Below, one piece after another: positions 36,642-45,910 of a stretch of 64,000 nt of DNA. This stretch comes from Stygiobacter electus (GTDB lineage: Bacteria; Bacteroidota; Ignavibacteria; Ignavibacteriales; Melioribacteraceae), in the NCBI GenBank assembly GCA_029210465.1, contig JARGDL010000002.1:1-64000 (forward strand), written 5' to 3'. A program made the translations under genes and the position numbers. Each line of letters begins with the position of its first letter. The first letter of the stretch is position 1. The notes under the pieces were generated by a model. The model did no database searches. It was given only the letters and a program-made list of their open reading frames with translations, and had not been told where the DNA came from.

Positions 36642-37736
36642 ATGAAAAAATTTTTAGTTGCAATTTTTTTAATATCAAATGCACTAGTTTTTTCACAAAC
36701 TTCAACTCCCAAAGATGCTTGGCTTTATGATTTTGGTTTATCTTACGGAAGATTCATAAATCATAATTTTACTTATCCTGATCCTTACAATTTTGGAGTT
36801 AATTTTGGTATTCAAAGAAATTTTTCTGAGCACACAGCATTACGACTTGGTTTGAGATATTTTAATTTAGGTGGTAAATGGGGAATACCAGAAAAAAAAT
36901 CAACAACACATGCTTTCGACTTATCAGCAAATATATTGTATTACTTTAATCCTTGCGAACCTGTAACTCCATATTTATCAATTGGTGGCGGACCATTATT
37001 ATTTTTTGTAAATACTCCTCAAGCAATAAAAGAAAACAAATTATACTTTACAAACGAATTTAATGTTGGTTTTGGCTTCGATTGGGTTATGGGAGAAGAT
37101 TGGAGAATGAAAACAGAATTAAATTATGTAACAGTCTTTGATGAAAAATTTGATGGGAGTGCTTCTTTAGTCAAAGGTGGTTTGTTAGGATCTGCTGATA
37201 AATCTTTCTTTAATGTTAATGTTGGTTTTAATTTCTACATTGATAAAGGTGAGCCTTCTAAAATTTGTCAACTTTATGATGGATTAGGACAAGATTTAAC
37301 AGATTATAATAGAATAGAAGAGATGATAAAAACTCATATTCCTCAAACTATTACAAAAGAAGTAGTGGTTGAAAAACCAGTTAAAACAGCAGTTGCATCC
37401 GAAAAGTGGATTTTAGTTGGCGTTAATTTTAATTCTGGAAGTTATAAACTAACCCCTGAATCGTATCCTATTTTATTTGATGCAATAAAAACATTATTAA
37501 AAAATCCTGATATGAAAGTTGAAATTCAAGGATATACAGATAATGTAGGTTCAGATTCATACAATAAAACATTATCTCAAAAAAGGGCAGAAGCTGTTAA
37601 GAATTTCTTAGTTGCAAAAGGAGTATCTTCGAGTAGATTAACAGCTATAGGTTATGGTGAAAGTAAACCAGTAGCCGATAACAACACAGCAGAAGGTAGA
37701 ATGTTAAATAGAAGGATTGAATTTTTAGTTAAGTAA
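36642..37736 (+). CDS. OmpA-family outer-membrane protein
   Basis: A 364-residue protein with a signal peptide (MKKFLVAIFLISNALVFSQ), an N-terminal barrel domain (about 20-200, repeated strands such as HTALRLGLRYFNLGGKWG and FNVNVGFNFYID) and a C-terminal OmpA-like peptidoglycan-binding domain (about 255-364: NFNSGSYKLTPESYPIL, EIQGYTDNVGSDSYNKTLSQKRAEAVKNFL, GYGESKPVADN, GRMLNRRIEF). The conserved Asp and Arg that hold diaminopimelate are present in this domain. It probably ties the outer membrane to the wall. AAAGGG precedes the ATG. Confidence 0.92.
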   Translation: MKKFLVAIFLISNALVFSQTSTPKDAWLYDFGLSYGRFINHNFTYPDPYNFGVNFGIQRNFSEHTALRLGLRYFNLGGKWGIPEKKSTTHAFDLSANILYYFNPCEPVTPYLSIGGGPLLFFVNTPQAIKENKLYFTNEFNVGFGFDWVMGEDWRMKTELNYVTVFDEKFDGSASLVKGGLLGSADKSFFNVNVGFNFYIDKGEPSKICQLYDGLGQDLTDYNRIEEMIKTHIPQTITKEVVVEKPVKTAVASEKWILVGVNFNSGSYKLTPESYPILFDAIKTLLKNPDMKVEIQGYTDNVGSDSYNKTLSQKRAEAVKNFLVAKGVSSSRLTAIGYGESKPVADNNTAEGRMLNRRIEFLVK

Positions 37737-37741
37737 ATTTC

Positions 37742-37766
37742 AAGGTCGCTTCGGCGGCCTTTTTAT
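37742..37766 (+). terminator. Intrinsic terminator after the OmpA-like gene
   Basis: AAGGTCGC (37742-37749), the stable tetraloop TTCG, then GCGGCCTT (37754-37761) and further T residues. Confidence 0.85.
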
Positions 37767-37782
37767 TATAAATAATTTTATC

Positions 37783-37790
37783 TATCTTTG
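37783..37790 (+). promoter_or_regulatory. -7 promoter element of the pyr operon
   Basis: TATCTTTG matches TAnnTTTG. The predicted start near 37797 gives a leader of about 115 bases, which would contain the whole attenuator. No clear -33 TTTG is seen. Confidence 0.5.
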
Positions 37791-37796
37791 TAACAA

Positions 37797-37893
37797 ATAA
37801 ACCTTTAATTTTATCCGAGAGGTAAAAAAGGAGTGAAAATAATATCAAACAAATACGAACCTCGAAGGCTTTTAGCCAACGGGGAATTTTTTT
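37797..37893 (+). promoter_or_regulatory. Putative PyrR-binding leader attenuator of the pyr operon
   Basis: Two structures are visible. The first is a hairpin with lower stem CCTT/AAGG (37802-37805 and 37828-37831), an internal bulge TAA, upper stem TTTTA/TAAAA plus CC/GG with one bulged T (37814), and loop GAGA. TCCGAGAGG at its tip closely resembles the known PyrR site (TCC-n-G-n-GAGG) with one base fewer. The second is a terminator: CCTCG/CGGGG and GGCT/AGCC arms (37860-37884) followed by seven T. GAGGT in the first hairpin (37819-37823) can pair instead with ACCTC at the terminator foot (37859-37863), the expected switch. PyrR binding would favour termination when UMP is high. Confidence 0.6.
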
Positions 37894-37911
37894 ATTTAAA
37901 CGGAATATTTT

Positions 37912-38460
37912 ATGGATATCAAAGCTAAATTAATTGATGAAGAAGGATTTAACAGAACATTAACCCGCTTGTCTCATGAAATATTAGAACGTAATAAAGG
38001 TTCTAATAATTTAGTACTTATCGGAATGAGAACTCGAGGAGAATTCATTGCATCAAGAATTCACCAAAAAATAAAGGAAATTGATAATTCAGAAACAAAT
38101 TTTGGTGTTCTTGATGTAACACTTTATCGTGATGATTTTAGAACAAGATTAAAACAACCTGAAATTTCTGTAACAAATATTACTTTCGATATTAATGAAA
38201 AAGATGTAATTCTTATTGATGATGTACTTTATACAGGTCGTACGGTAAGAGCCGCTTTAGATGCATTAATGGATTTAGGAAGACCAAACACAATTCAACT
38301 TTGTGTAATGGTTGATCGTGGTCATCGCGAATTGCCAATCAAAGCTGATTTTGTCGGAAAAAATATTCCAACTTCTATTAATGAGGAAGTAAGAGTTCGT
38401 GTTAAAGAAGTTGATGGTGAAGATGCCGTTTATTTAGTTAATGTTCCTTCAAAAAATTAG
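37912..38460 (+). CDS. pyrR: Bifunctional pyr operon regulator / uracil phosphoribosyltransferase PyrR
   Basis: The 182-residue phosphoribosyltransferase-fold protein has the PRPP-binding motif VILIDDVLYTGRTVRAAL and the PyrR-type DVTLYRDDF and MVDRGHRELPI motifs, with basic residues suited to RNA binding. In other bacteria PyrR binds the leader RNA of pyr operons when UMP is bound and promotes termination. Here it is the first gene of pyrR-pyrB-pyrC and directly follows an attenuator-like leader, which supports autoregulation. The ribosome binding site is weak. Confidence 0.94.
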   Translation: MDIKAKLIDEEGFNRTLTRLSHEILERNKGSNNLVLIGMRTRGEFIASRIHQKIKEIDNSETNFGVLDVTLYRDDFRTRLKQPEISVTNITFDINEKDVILIDDVLYTGRTVRAALDALMDLGRPNTIQLCVMVDRGHRELPIKADFVGKNIPTSINEEVRVRVKEVDGEDAVYLVNVPSKN

Positions 38461-38471
38461 GTGAGAATATT

Positions 38472-39392
38472 ATGGCTTTAGCAAGTAGACATTTATTAGG
38501 TTTAAATGGAGTTCCTAAAGAAGATATACAATTAATTTTGGATACTGCAAGAACATTCAGAGAAGTTTTGGAAAGACCAATTAAAAAAGTTCCTACACTT
38601 CAAGGTAAAACAATTGTAAATCTTTTTTATGAAAATTCAACACGCACAAGAATTTCTTTTGAGCTTGCTCAAAAAAGACTTTCGGCAGATACAATTAATT
38701 TTTCTACTTCAACAAGCAGTACAAAAAAGGGTGAAACATTCAAGGATACAGTTCGTAATATTGAAGCTATGAAAGTTGATATGATTGTTGTTCGTCATCA
38801 ATCAGCTGGTGTCCCTCACTACTTAACAAGAATTAGTAATGCAAATATTATAAATGCTGGTGATGGTTTACACGAACATCCAACTCAAGGATTACTTGAT
38901 ATGTATTCAATTAATGAAAAACTTGGAAGACTTGAAGGATTGAATGTTTGTATTGTTGGAGATGTAGCTCACAGCCGTGTTGCTCTTTCAAATATTTTTG
39001 GATTGAAAACAATGGGAGCTAATGTTTCAGTTTGCGGTCCCGCAACTATGATTCCTATTGGTATTGAAAAACTTGGAGTAAAAGTATTTCACAGAATTGA
39101 TGATGCAATCAAAAATAATGATGTATTAAATGTTTTGAGAATTCAATTAGAAAGAGATGCTGGCAGAAGAATTCCATCGCTGAGAGAATATCATCAGTTT
39201 TTTGGGATCACAACTGATAGAATTAAAAATCATAATCCTGATATTTTAATATTACATCCAGGACCAATCAACCGGGGAGTTGAAATTTCTTCTGAAGCTG
39301 CTGATGGACCATATCAAATAATTTTAGATCAGGTTACAAATGGTGTTGCTGTAAGAATGGCAGTTCTTTATTTACTTGGTACAATGCATTAA
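38472..39392 (+). CDS. pyrB: Aspartate carbamoyltransferase catalytic subunit
   Basis: Joins carbamoyl phosphate with aspartate in pyrimidine synthesis. The 306-residue protein has the carbamoyl-phosphate loop FYENSTRTRISFE, the 80s loop TSSTKKGETFKDT, GDGLHEHPTQGLLDMYS and LHPGPINRGVEIS. There is no pyrI regulatory gene next to it, as in the PyrR-controlled operons of other bacteria, so control is probably through the leader. It starts 11 bases after pyrR. Confidence 0.95.
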   Translation: MALASRHLLGLNGVPKEDIQLILDTARTFREVLERPIKKVPTLQGKTIVNLFYENSTRTRISFELAQKRLSADTINFSTSTSSTKKGETFKDTVRNIEAMKVDMIVVRHQSAGVPHYLTRISNANIINAGDGLHEHPTQGLLDMYSINEKLGRLEGLNVCIVGDVAHSRVALSNIFGLKTMGANVSVCGPATMIPIGIEKLGVKVFHRIDDAIKNNDVLNVLRIQLERDAGRRIPSLREYHQFFGITTDRIKNHNPDILILHPGPINRGVEISSEAADGPYQIILDQVTNGVAVRMAVLYLLGTMH

Positions 39393-39406
39393 TAGAAAGG
39401 TGAACA

Positions 39407-40696
39407 ATGAAAATAATATTAAAACAAATTAAAATAATAGATCCTTCGTCATCTCTAAATGAAGTCAATGATATTTTGATAGAAGATGGAGTTATCAAAA
39501 AAATTGGAAGTATTAATGAAGATGAATTTAAGTCATCAAAAATTTTTGAAATGGATGGTAAAATAGTTACACCCGGATTTTTTGATATGCATGTTCATTT
39601 AAGAGAACCCGGAAGAGAAGATGAAGAAACAATTGAAACAGGTTCAAATGCTGCAGCGGTTGGTGGATTTACAGGCATAGCTTGCATGCCAAATACAAAT
39701 CCGGCAATTGATTCAGCAGAAGTAGTAAGATTCATTAAAGAAAAATCTTCAAATCATCTTGTTGATGTTTTTCCAATTGGTGCCGCAACATTAAACAGAA
39801 AAGGGGAATCCATTTCTCCAATATTAGAATTATACGAAGCTGGTGTTGTTGGTTTTAGTGATGATGGCAATGTTATTAAATCAGCTGGAATTTTAAGAAA
39901 TGTTTTAGAATATTCTAAGATAACCAAAGCTCCAGTAATTGAACATTGTGAAGATGAATCCTTAGCCGATGGTGCAATGAATGAAAGTTTTACTTCAACT
40001 TTATTAGGTTTACCTGGTATTCCAACTGTTGCAGAAGATTTAATTGTTGCTCGTGATATCATGATGGCTGAATATGTGGATGGGAAAGTTCATATAGCTC
40101 ATATTAGTTCTAAAAAATCAGTTGAATTAGTTAGGCAAGCTAAGAAGAATGGAATAAAAGTTACTGCTGAAGTTACACCACATCATTTTACACTGACAGA
40201 TGAAAATCTCAAAACTTTTGACACAAACTATAAAATGAATCCGCCGTTAAGAAGCCGCGAAGATGTGGAAGCAATTATTGAAGGTTTAAAAGATGGCACA
40301 ATCGATTGTATTGCAAGTGACCATGCACCTCATTCAATTGAAGAGAAAGAAATGGAATTTATTTTTGCACCAAATGGTATTATTGGTTTGGAAACTCAAA
40401 TTGGGTTAGCAATTTCTGAACTCGTTAAAAAGAAACATTTAACTATTGAACAACTGATTGAAAAATTCGCTATTAATCCAAGAAAAATTTTGAATTTAGA
40501 AATTCCCAAAATCAAAGTTGGAGAAAAAGCGAATCTGACAATTCTTGATCCAGAAATAATTTGGACAGTTGATGTTTCCAAATTTAAATCCAAATCTAAA
40601 AATTCACCTTTCGATAAGAAGTTATTAACTGGAAAAGCAATTGCAGTTATTAATAAAAATAAAATGTTTTATGAAGATAAATTTTTCACAATCTGA
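39407..40696 (+). CDS. pyrC: Dihydroorotase
   Basis: A 429-residue amidohydrolase closing the dihydroorotate ring. The zinc ligands are visible: HVH in FFDMHVHLREPGREDEE, later His residues in VIEHCEDESLADGAMNE and VHIAHISSKKS, and the catalytic Asp in CIASDHAPHS. The HVHLREPG motif and length mark the type I (PyrC class seen in Gram-positives). It is the third gene of the operon, 14 bases after pyrB. Confidence 0.94.
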   Translation: MKIILKQIKIIDPSSSLNEVNDILIEDGVIKKIGSINEDEFKSSKIFEMDGKIVTPGFFDMHVHLREPGREDEETIETGSNAAAVGGFTGIACMPNTNPAIDSAEVVRFIKEKSSNHLVDVFPIGAATLNRKGESISPILELYEAGVVGFSDDGNVIKSAGILRNVLEYSKITKAPVIEHCEDESLADGAMNESFTSTLLGLPGIPTVAEDLIVARDIMMAEYVDGKVHIAHISSKKSVELVRQAKKNGIKVTAEVTPHHFTLTDENLKTFDTNYKMNPPLRSREDVEAIIEGLKDGTIDCIASDHAPHSIEEKEMEFIFAPNGIIGLETQIGLAISELVKKKHLTIEQLIEKFAINPRKILNLEIPKIKVGEKANLTILDPEIIWTVDVSKFKSKSKNSPFDKKLLTGKAIAVINKNKMFYEDKFFTI

Positions 40697-40702
40697 TTTT
40701 TA

Positions 40703-40730
40703 AGAGCTGTGCAATTTATAGTACAGCTCT
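40703..40730 (+). terminator. Hairpin after pyrC, weak terminator
   Basis: AGAGCTGT (40703-40710) and ACAGCTCT (40723-40730) form an 8-pair stem with a 12-base AT-rich loop. No T-tract follows, so termination may be inefficient. Confidence 0.5.
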
Positions 40731-40871
40731 GTATAAAATTCATTTCTAAAATTTTCAATTAATATAATTTATTTTGTTTTTAGAATAGTTTCACAATCTT
40801 ATTCGTCAAATGACCTGTTACAATCTGGCATTACAGTTGAATTTAAGATTAAAAACATTTGGAGAAATAAA

Positions 40872-41687
40872 ATGAAAATAAGATTATTATTTATTGCATT
40901 ATTGATAGCATTAATAACCGGTTGCGAAAACATGAATGATTACTATGATGATATTCCACCTTTGCCACCGAGAAACATAATTTCTGTAACAGGTGATAAT
41001 AAAATTTATTTAAGTTGGGATGAAAACACTGAAAATGATTTAGCAGGTTATAATATCTATTATAGTTATTCTTACAATGGAAAATATACATTAATTGGTA
41101 GTTCAAGAAATGCAAACTTTACAGATTATGGGGCTAAAAATGGTGAAACCTATTATTATGCTGTTACTGCTTATGATTATAATGGCAATGAAAGTGATTT
41201 GAGTACAGATGTTGTTTATGATACTCCAAGGCCTGAAGGATTTAATCAAGCTGTTCTCAATTATAAAACTTTTCCTGCTTTATCAGGTTATGATTTTAGT
41301 GATTACAAAGTTTTAGCTTACAATGATAAAAACACAGATTTCTTTTTTGAAAAATATAATGATAAATATTATATAGATGTTTGGGATGATTCTGATATAC
41401 AAGATATGGGTGAAACCAAAGATATTTATGATATTAGTTATGCACCGAAATCTGGCTGGGTGCCATTAAATCCAAATGAAAATATAAAATATGAAGAAGC
41501 AAAAGTTGGTCACACTTATGTAATTTGGACTTGGGATAATCATTATGCAAAAATTAGAATAAAAAATATCGTAGGAGATAGAATGATTTTTGATTGGGCT
41601 TATCAATTAGTTGAAGGTAATGATGAATTGAAAATAAAAATTAATGAAACAAGAAAACCATTACCATTTGTTATCAAAAGAAAATAA
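40872..41687 (+). CDS. Lipoprotein with a fibronectin type III domain
   Basis: The 271-residue protein has a lipoprotein signal (LLIALITGC, Cys18) and then a fibronectin type III-like domain (about 33-118: PPRNIISVTGDNKIYLSWDE, AGYNIYYSYSYNGKYTLIGSS, GETYYYAVTAYDYNGNESDLS). The C-terminal half (about 120-271), with WDDSDIQDMGETKDIYD and GHTYVIWTWDNHYAKIRIK, is of a type I do not recognise. GGAG precedes the ATG. It is a single-gene unit with its own terminator. Its function is probably surface or periplasmic binding. Confidence 0.75.
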   Translation: MKIRLLFIALLIALITGCENMNDYYDDIPPLPPRNIISVTGDNKIYLSWDENTENDLAGYNIYYSYSYNGKYTLIGSSRNANFTDYGAKNGETYYYAVTAYDYNGNESDLSTDVVYDTPRPEGFNQAVLNYKTFPALSGYDFSDYKVLAYNDKNTDFFFEKYNDKYYIDVWDDSDIQDMGETKDIYDISYAPKSGWVPLNPNENIKYEEAKVGHTYVIWTWDNHYAKIRIKNIVGDRMIFDWAYQLVEGNDELKIKINETRKPLPFVIKRK

Positions 41688-41710
41688 GAAACATCGAAAT
41701 ACTAATTTTG

Positions 41711-41739
41711 AAAGCATACCAGTTTAGGTATGCTTTTTT
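41711..41739 (+). terminator. Intrinsic terminator
   Basis: AAAGCATACC (41711-41720) pairs with GGTATGCTTT (41727-41736), followed by T residues. Confidence 0.85.
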
Positions 41740-41781
41740 GTTTCTTTTAATTATTTTGAATTGTAAAAATAAAGTTTATAA

Positions 41782-42204
41782 ATGATGAAGAATGGTAAAT
41801 ACGTTGTAATAATTTTAATGCTCGTCTTGAATAATTTTTTATTTGGACAGGATTCAAAACCTAAAGATGCATTAAAAATATTTTTAAGAATTGAAGAAGG
41901 AATAAATGATAATTCAGTTGATAAATTTGCAAGCTATTTTTCATTAAAAAATTATTTGAGCCTCAATAATTCCGTTGTCGGTTATTTTAGTGAGAATCAA
42001 TCTTATTATATATTGAAAGATTACTTTAGTATCAATCAACCCATCTCATTTAAGTTATCAAATATTATTACTGAAACTGCAAACCCTTTTGCTTCTGGTA
42101 CTTTAAAATTTATACAGAAAGGAATTCGTAAAACTGCAACTATCTTTATTTCATTGCAGTGGATAGATAATAGATGGAAAATATCTCAAATAACAGTTAA
42201 TTGA
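41782..42204 (+). CDS. Secreted DUF4783-like protein
   Basis: The 140-residue protein has a signal peptide (about 1-23, ending FLFGQ) and a small SnoaL/NTF2-like domain (ALKIFLRIEEGINDNSVDKFASYFSLKNYLSL, GYFSENQSYYILKDYFS, WIDNRWKISQITVN) that resembles the DUF4783 family of Bacteroidota. It has no known function. The next gene, the sensor kinase, begins 1 base after its stop, so it may be a small periplasmic accessory to the kinase, which is inference. Confidence 0.6.
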   Translation: MMKNGKYVVIILMLVLNNFLFGQDSKPKDALKIFLRIEEGINDNSVDKFASYFSLKNYLSLNNSVVGYFSENQSYYILKDYFSINQPISFKLSNIITETANPFASGTLKFIQKGIRKTATIFISLQWIDNRWKISQITVN

Positions 42205-42205
42205 A

Positions 42206-45200
42206 ATGATGAAAAGTTTATCGAAAATTAAAAATATTTTCATTTTAATTGTTGTATTTGGGATAGTTATAATTTCATTTTTAAATCCACTATTAAAAAA
42301 GAATAAACAAAATAATTGGGATAAAGAATCAAAAGAATTTCTATTTGAGATAAGAGAAAAAATTCAGGATGAATTTGATGAAAAGGGGAATTCTCTAATT
42401 ACAACTTCCTTAAAGCTTGAAAAAGAAATCAGAAAAAATGAAAATAATTTATCTAATCTATTAAAAGAAAAAAATGAAGCGAATTTATATTTACATTTAT
42501 TTGATGATAGTTTTAATCTCATATTCTGGAGAGGAAATAGTTTTCTTGATACAATGGATCAATCATTAATAAGTAAATCAAATCAAACCTTTTTTATAAA
42601 AAACAAAGGGAGAACATATCTAACATTTTTACGTGAAATTCAGTTAAAAGGGAAAAAGTATTACTTATTTAATTCATTTATAATTGAAGACTTGATAAAA
42701 CTAAATAAAAGTCAATCAACTTTTATAGATACCTTAAAAGAAAAATTTAGCGCAGACTTCGAAATTGATTTTAATGAAAGTGCAAAAATTGAAAAAGATG
42801 GAAGAAAATATTCATTCCCATTAATTAATAACTATAAAAATAAAATTGCTGTATGCTCAATTAATTATCCGACTTTATCATATGAATTTGAAAAGATTGA
42901 TTTTTACACCGGTCTATTACAAAAAATATTATTATTACTTCTTTTTTTATTTCTGATATTTATTGTTAACGATAAAATTAAGAATAAGTTTTTACTAAAA
43001 AATATTTTCTTGGGTTTAGGGTTAATTATTCTAAGGTTACTCTTCTTTTGCTTCGAAATTCCTTCATCAATCTTTAAAAATGAATTGACTAATCCTGCAA
43101 ATTTTTCTTCAAGATTTGGCTATGGAATAGTAAGTTCTCCACTGGAGTTGTTTTTAACTTCTGTATTAATAACCTATTTAATTTTCATGTTAAATAAAAT
43201 TATTAAATATTATAACATTGAAGAGAGAGTTAAAAACTTACCAATTACATCATTATGGATTATAACTACAATATTACTTTTCATTTATTTTATGATTTGG
43301 CGAGGATTTGGGGCAACTTTAAGAAGTATAATCTATGATTCAACAATTAGATATTTCAAAGAATTTAACTTAATTCCCGATCCAGTCGTATTAGTAATGT
43401 CAACTAATATTTTATTAATAGGATTTATTTTCCTTTCAAGTGCAGTAATAATTTTGAATTTCATTCTCTCGATTGCATCTAAAAAAGGAAATATTAAATA
43501 TTCATTGATAATATTTTTTGTAGTCTTACAAATTTTTGGCTTTTTATTCGATTATTTCCAAAAATTGCCACAAGGAACTTTTTTAATTAGAATTATTTTC
43601 ATTTCTCTTACTTTTATAAATAGTCTTCTCATAATAAAATCTAAACAAAAAGAGTTTATCAATTTTATTTACAAATTGATTTTTGCATCAATAGTTTCAG
43701 TAACATTACTTACTTATTATAATTCGGAACTTGAAAAAGATTCACTGAAAAATTATGCGCTTGATATAACACGATTAAAAGAACCTCAAATTAGTTTTAT
43801 GATTTATCAAACTATTGAGAATTATACCTCGATAAACTTTGAAAAAATAAATGATTATGATGTTGCAGCATTTCAATTATGGAAAAAAAGTTTGTTAAAA
43901 ACTGAAGATTTAAGTTTGCTTATTAGTATTTACGATGAGAATAAAAATAAACTTGGTGAATTTACAAATACAATTGGTGTAAACGAATACAATTATAATT
44001 TATCGGATGAATTAAAAATTTATAAAATTAAAAATGTATTTGATGATAAATATGTTTTGTATGGAATAAAATCAATTGATTGGGGGATTACAAAAAAATA
44101 TATACTTGTTGCAGTTCCATTCTATAACTCTTTACCTGAAAAAAAAATAATTTCACTTTTTAGAAATGAAGGAAAAGGAATTACAAGCTCTTTAAATAAA
44201 ATTAATGTGTTAACTTTTTACCTGGATAACAATGGTTTTGATAATTCATCAGAAATATTCAATATTGATGAAAGCTCATTAAAAACATTAAAGGAACAAA
44301 TTTCCAAAAAGACAAAAGAAAATTGGTTAACTATCAAAATAAATAACGATAATTATTATACGTTTTCTTTATTAGATGAAGCAACAAATTCAAAGTTAGT
44401 TTGTGTTGCAAAACCTGTAAAAAGTTTCAGTTGGAATTTATCAGATTTCTTTAAAATATTTTTCTTACATGCAATTATTATTGTGTTAATAATATTATTA
44501 TACCTTTTAATTAATATTAAAAAAATAAGATCAAACTTTTATTCATTTAGAACAAAGCTTTCCTTAACGTTAATAATTATTTCTCTGATTCCAATGATAA
44601 TTATTTCAAACTATGTCAGGACGATCATTGATGAAAATAACGAAAAAATTGTTTACGAAAATTTGAAGAATGATGCACTTAAAATTAGAAGTTTAGTTCT
44701 CAGTAAAAATTATAATAATTACAAAGATATTTATGATCAAACAAAAATTAATTTTCAGATTTACCAAAACAAGAAGTTAATTTACAGCACAATGCAAAAC
44801 CTAATTAATATTGGCATTCTTAATAAAATACTAAATCCAAATGTTTATTATAAGTCGGTTACTAACAGCGAATTTATATACTTTGACAAATATAATTTAA
44901 ATGAAAAAATAGTAAATACAGTCTTTATAAAATTTAATGACTACGTTATTGAAGTAAATGATTTCGAAGTCACACAAAATATTTATTTATCAAAATATGA
45001 TTTTGATCTATTTTTATTCGGGATGTTATCATTTCTGATTATTGCTTTAATAATAGTTTCATATTTATTCTCATATCAAATTTCAAAACCAATTAAAAAA
45101 TTAAATATTGTAACAAATGCGGTTGCAAATGGTGATTTATCATTAAAAGTAGAAATTAATAGTAAAGATGAATTTTCGGAGTTGGCGAATGCATTTAATA

Positions 45201-45910
45201 ATATGACCAAAAAAATAAAAGAAAATCAAATCGAACTTGCGCAATTTGAAAGAGAATCTGCTTGGAAAGAAATGGCTAAGCAGGTTGCTCATGAAATTAA
45301 AAATCCTTTAACGCCAATGAAATTATTAATCCAACAATTGATTGCATCTTATAATGATAAATCTGATAAATTTGATGAGATTTTCAAAAAGGTTACAAAT
45401 ACAATACTCAATCAAATTGAAACGCTTAAAAATATTGCTTCTGAGTTTTTAAATTTTGCAAGAATGCCAAATCTTAAACTTGAAAAAATTAATCTTATAA
45501 ATTCTATTAATGAAGTAATTAGTTTGTTTGCTTATCAAGATAAATCAGTTAAACTTTTAACGGAAGGCATTGATGTATTCATTAATGCAGACAAAGATCA
45601 TTGGAAGAGAACATTAATTAACATCATAAGAAATTCATTTGAAGCCAATGCTGACCATGTTGAAATAAATGTTGTTAAAAATGATGACTTTGTTATTTTA
45701 AGAATTAAAGACAATGGAAATGGAATTCCAAAAGAAAATATTAATAAAATATTTTTGCCAAACTTTTCTACAAAAGAAAGTGGAATGGGTTTAGGTATGA
45801 GCATGGCAAAGCAATTTATTGATGATATAAATGGGACAATTATAATTGAAAGTACAAATTCAAATGGAACAATCATTCAAATTAAAATACCTTTAGCAAA
45901 AGATGAGTAA
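42206..45910 (+). CDS. NtrY-like membrane sensor histidine kinase, unusually large
   Basis: The 1234-residue protein has an N-terminal membrane segment (about 10-28), a periplasmic region, a block of about eight membrane segments (about 230-500), a second extracytoplasmic region, a further membrane pair (about 755-810), an extracytoplasmic stretch, one more membrane segment (about 930-950), HAMP (about 955-1010), HisKA with His1029 in QVAHEIKNPLTPMK and a HATPase domain (DNGNGIP, ESGMGLGMSM). The HAMP-HEIKNPLTP end resembles NtrY. Most NtrY kinases are about 700 residues. No response regulator is next to it. Its stop overlaps the helicase gene by 8 bases. Confidence 0.85.
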   Translation: MMKSLSKIKNIFILIVVFGIVIISFLNPLLKKNKQNNWDKESKEFLFEIREKIQDEFDEKGNSLITTSLKLEKEIRKNENNLSNLLKEKNEANLYLHLFDDSFNLIFWRGNSFLDTMDQSLISKSNQTFFIKNKGRTYLTFLREIQLKGKKYYLFNSFIIEDLIKLNKSQSTFIDTLKEKFSADFEIDFNESAKIEKDGRKYSFPLINNYKNKIAVCSINYPTLSYEFEKIDFYTGLLQKILLLLLFLFLIFIVNDKIKNKFLLKNIFLGLGLIILRLLFFCFEIPSSIFKNELTNPANFSSRFGYGIVSSPLELFLTSVLITYLIFMLNKIIKYYNIEERVKNLPITSLWIITTILLFIYFMIWRGFGATLRSIIYDSTIRYFKEFNLIPDPVVLVMSTNILLIGFIFLSSAVIILNFILSIASKKGNIKYSLIIFFVVLQIFGFLFDYFQKLPQGTFLIRIIFISLTFINSLLIIKSKQKEFINFIYKLIFASIVSVTLLTYYNSELEKDSLKNYALDITRLKEPQISFMIYQTIENYTSINFEKINDYDVAAFQLWKKSLLKTEDLSLLISIYDENKNKLGEFTNTIGVNEYNYNLSDELKIYKIKNVFDDKYVLYGIKSIDWGITKKYILVAVPFYNSLPEKKIISLFRNEGKGITSSLNKINVLTFYLDNNGFDNSSEIFNIDESSLKTLKEQISKKTKENWLTIKINNDNYYTFSLLDEATNSKLVCVAKPVKSFSWNLSDFFKIFFLHAIIIVLIILLYLLINIKKIRSNFYSFRTKLSLTLIIISLIPMIIISNYVRTIIDENNEKIVYENLKNDALKIRSLVLSKNYNNYKDIYDQTKINFQIYQNKKLIYSTMQNLINIGILNKILNPNVYYKSVTNSEFIYFDKYNLNEKIVNTVFIKFNDYVIEVNDFEVTQNIYLSKYDFDLFLFGMLSFLIIALIIVSYLFSYQISKPIKKLNIVTNAVANGDLSLKVEINSKDEFSELANAFNNMTKKIKENQIELAQFERESAWKEMAKQVAHEIKNPLTPMKLLIQQLIASYNDKSDKFDEIFKKVTNTILNQIETLKNIASEFLNFARMPNLKLEKINLINSINEVISLFAYQDKSVKLLTEGIDVFINADKDHWKRTLINIIRNSFEANADHVEINVVKNDDFVILRIKDNGNGIPKENINKIFLPNFSTKESGMGLGMSMAKQFIDDINGTIIIESTNSNGTIIQIKIPLAKDE

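Noticed and set aside
36500..36712. Minus-strand open frame running across tRNA-Pro
   Set aside because: It spans a complete tRNA and part of the OmpA-like gene signal peptide; it is chance.
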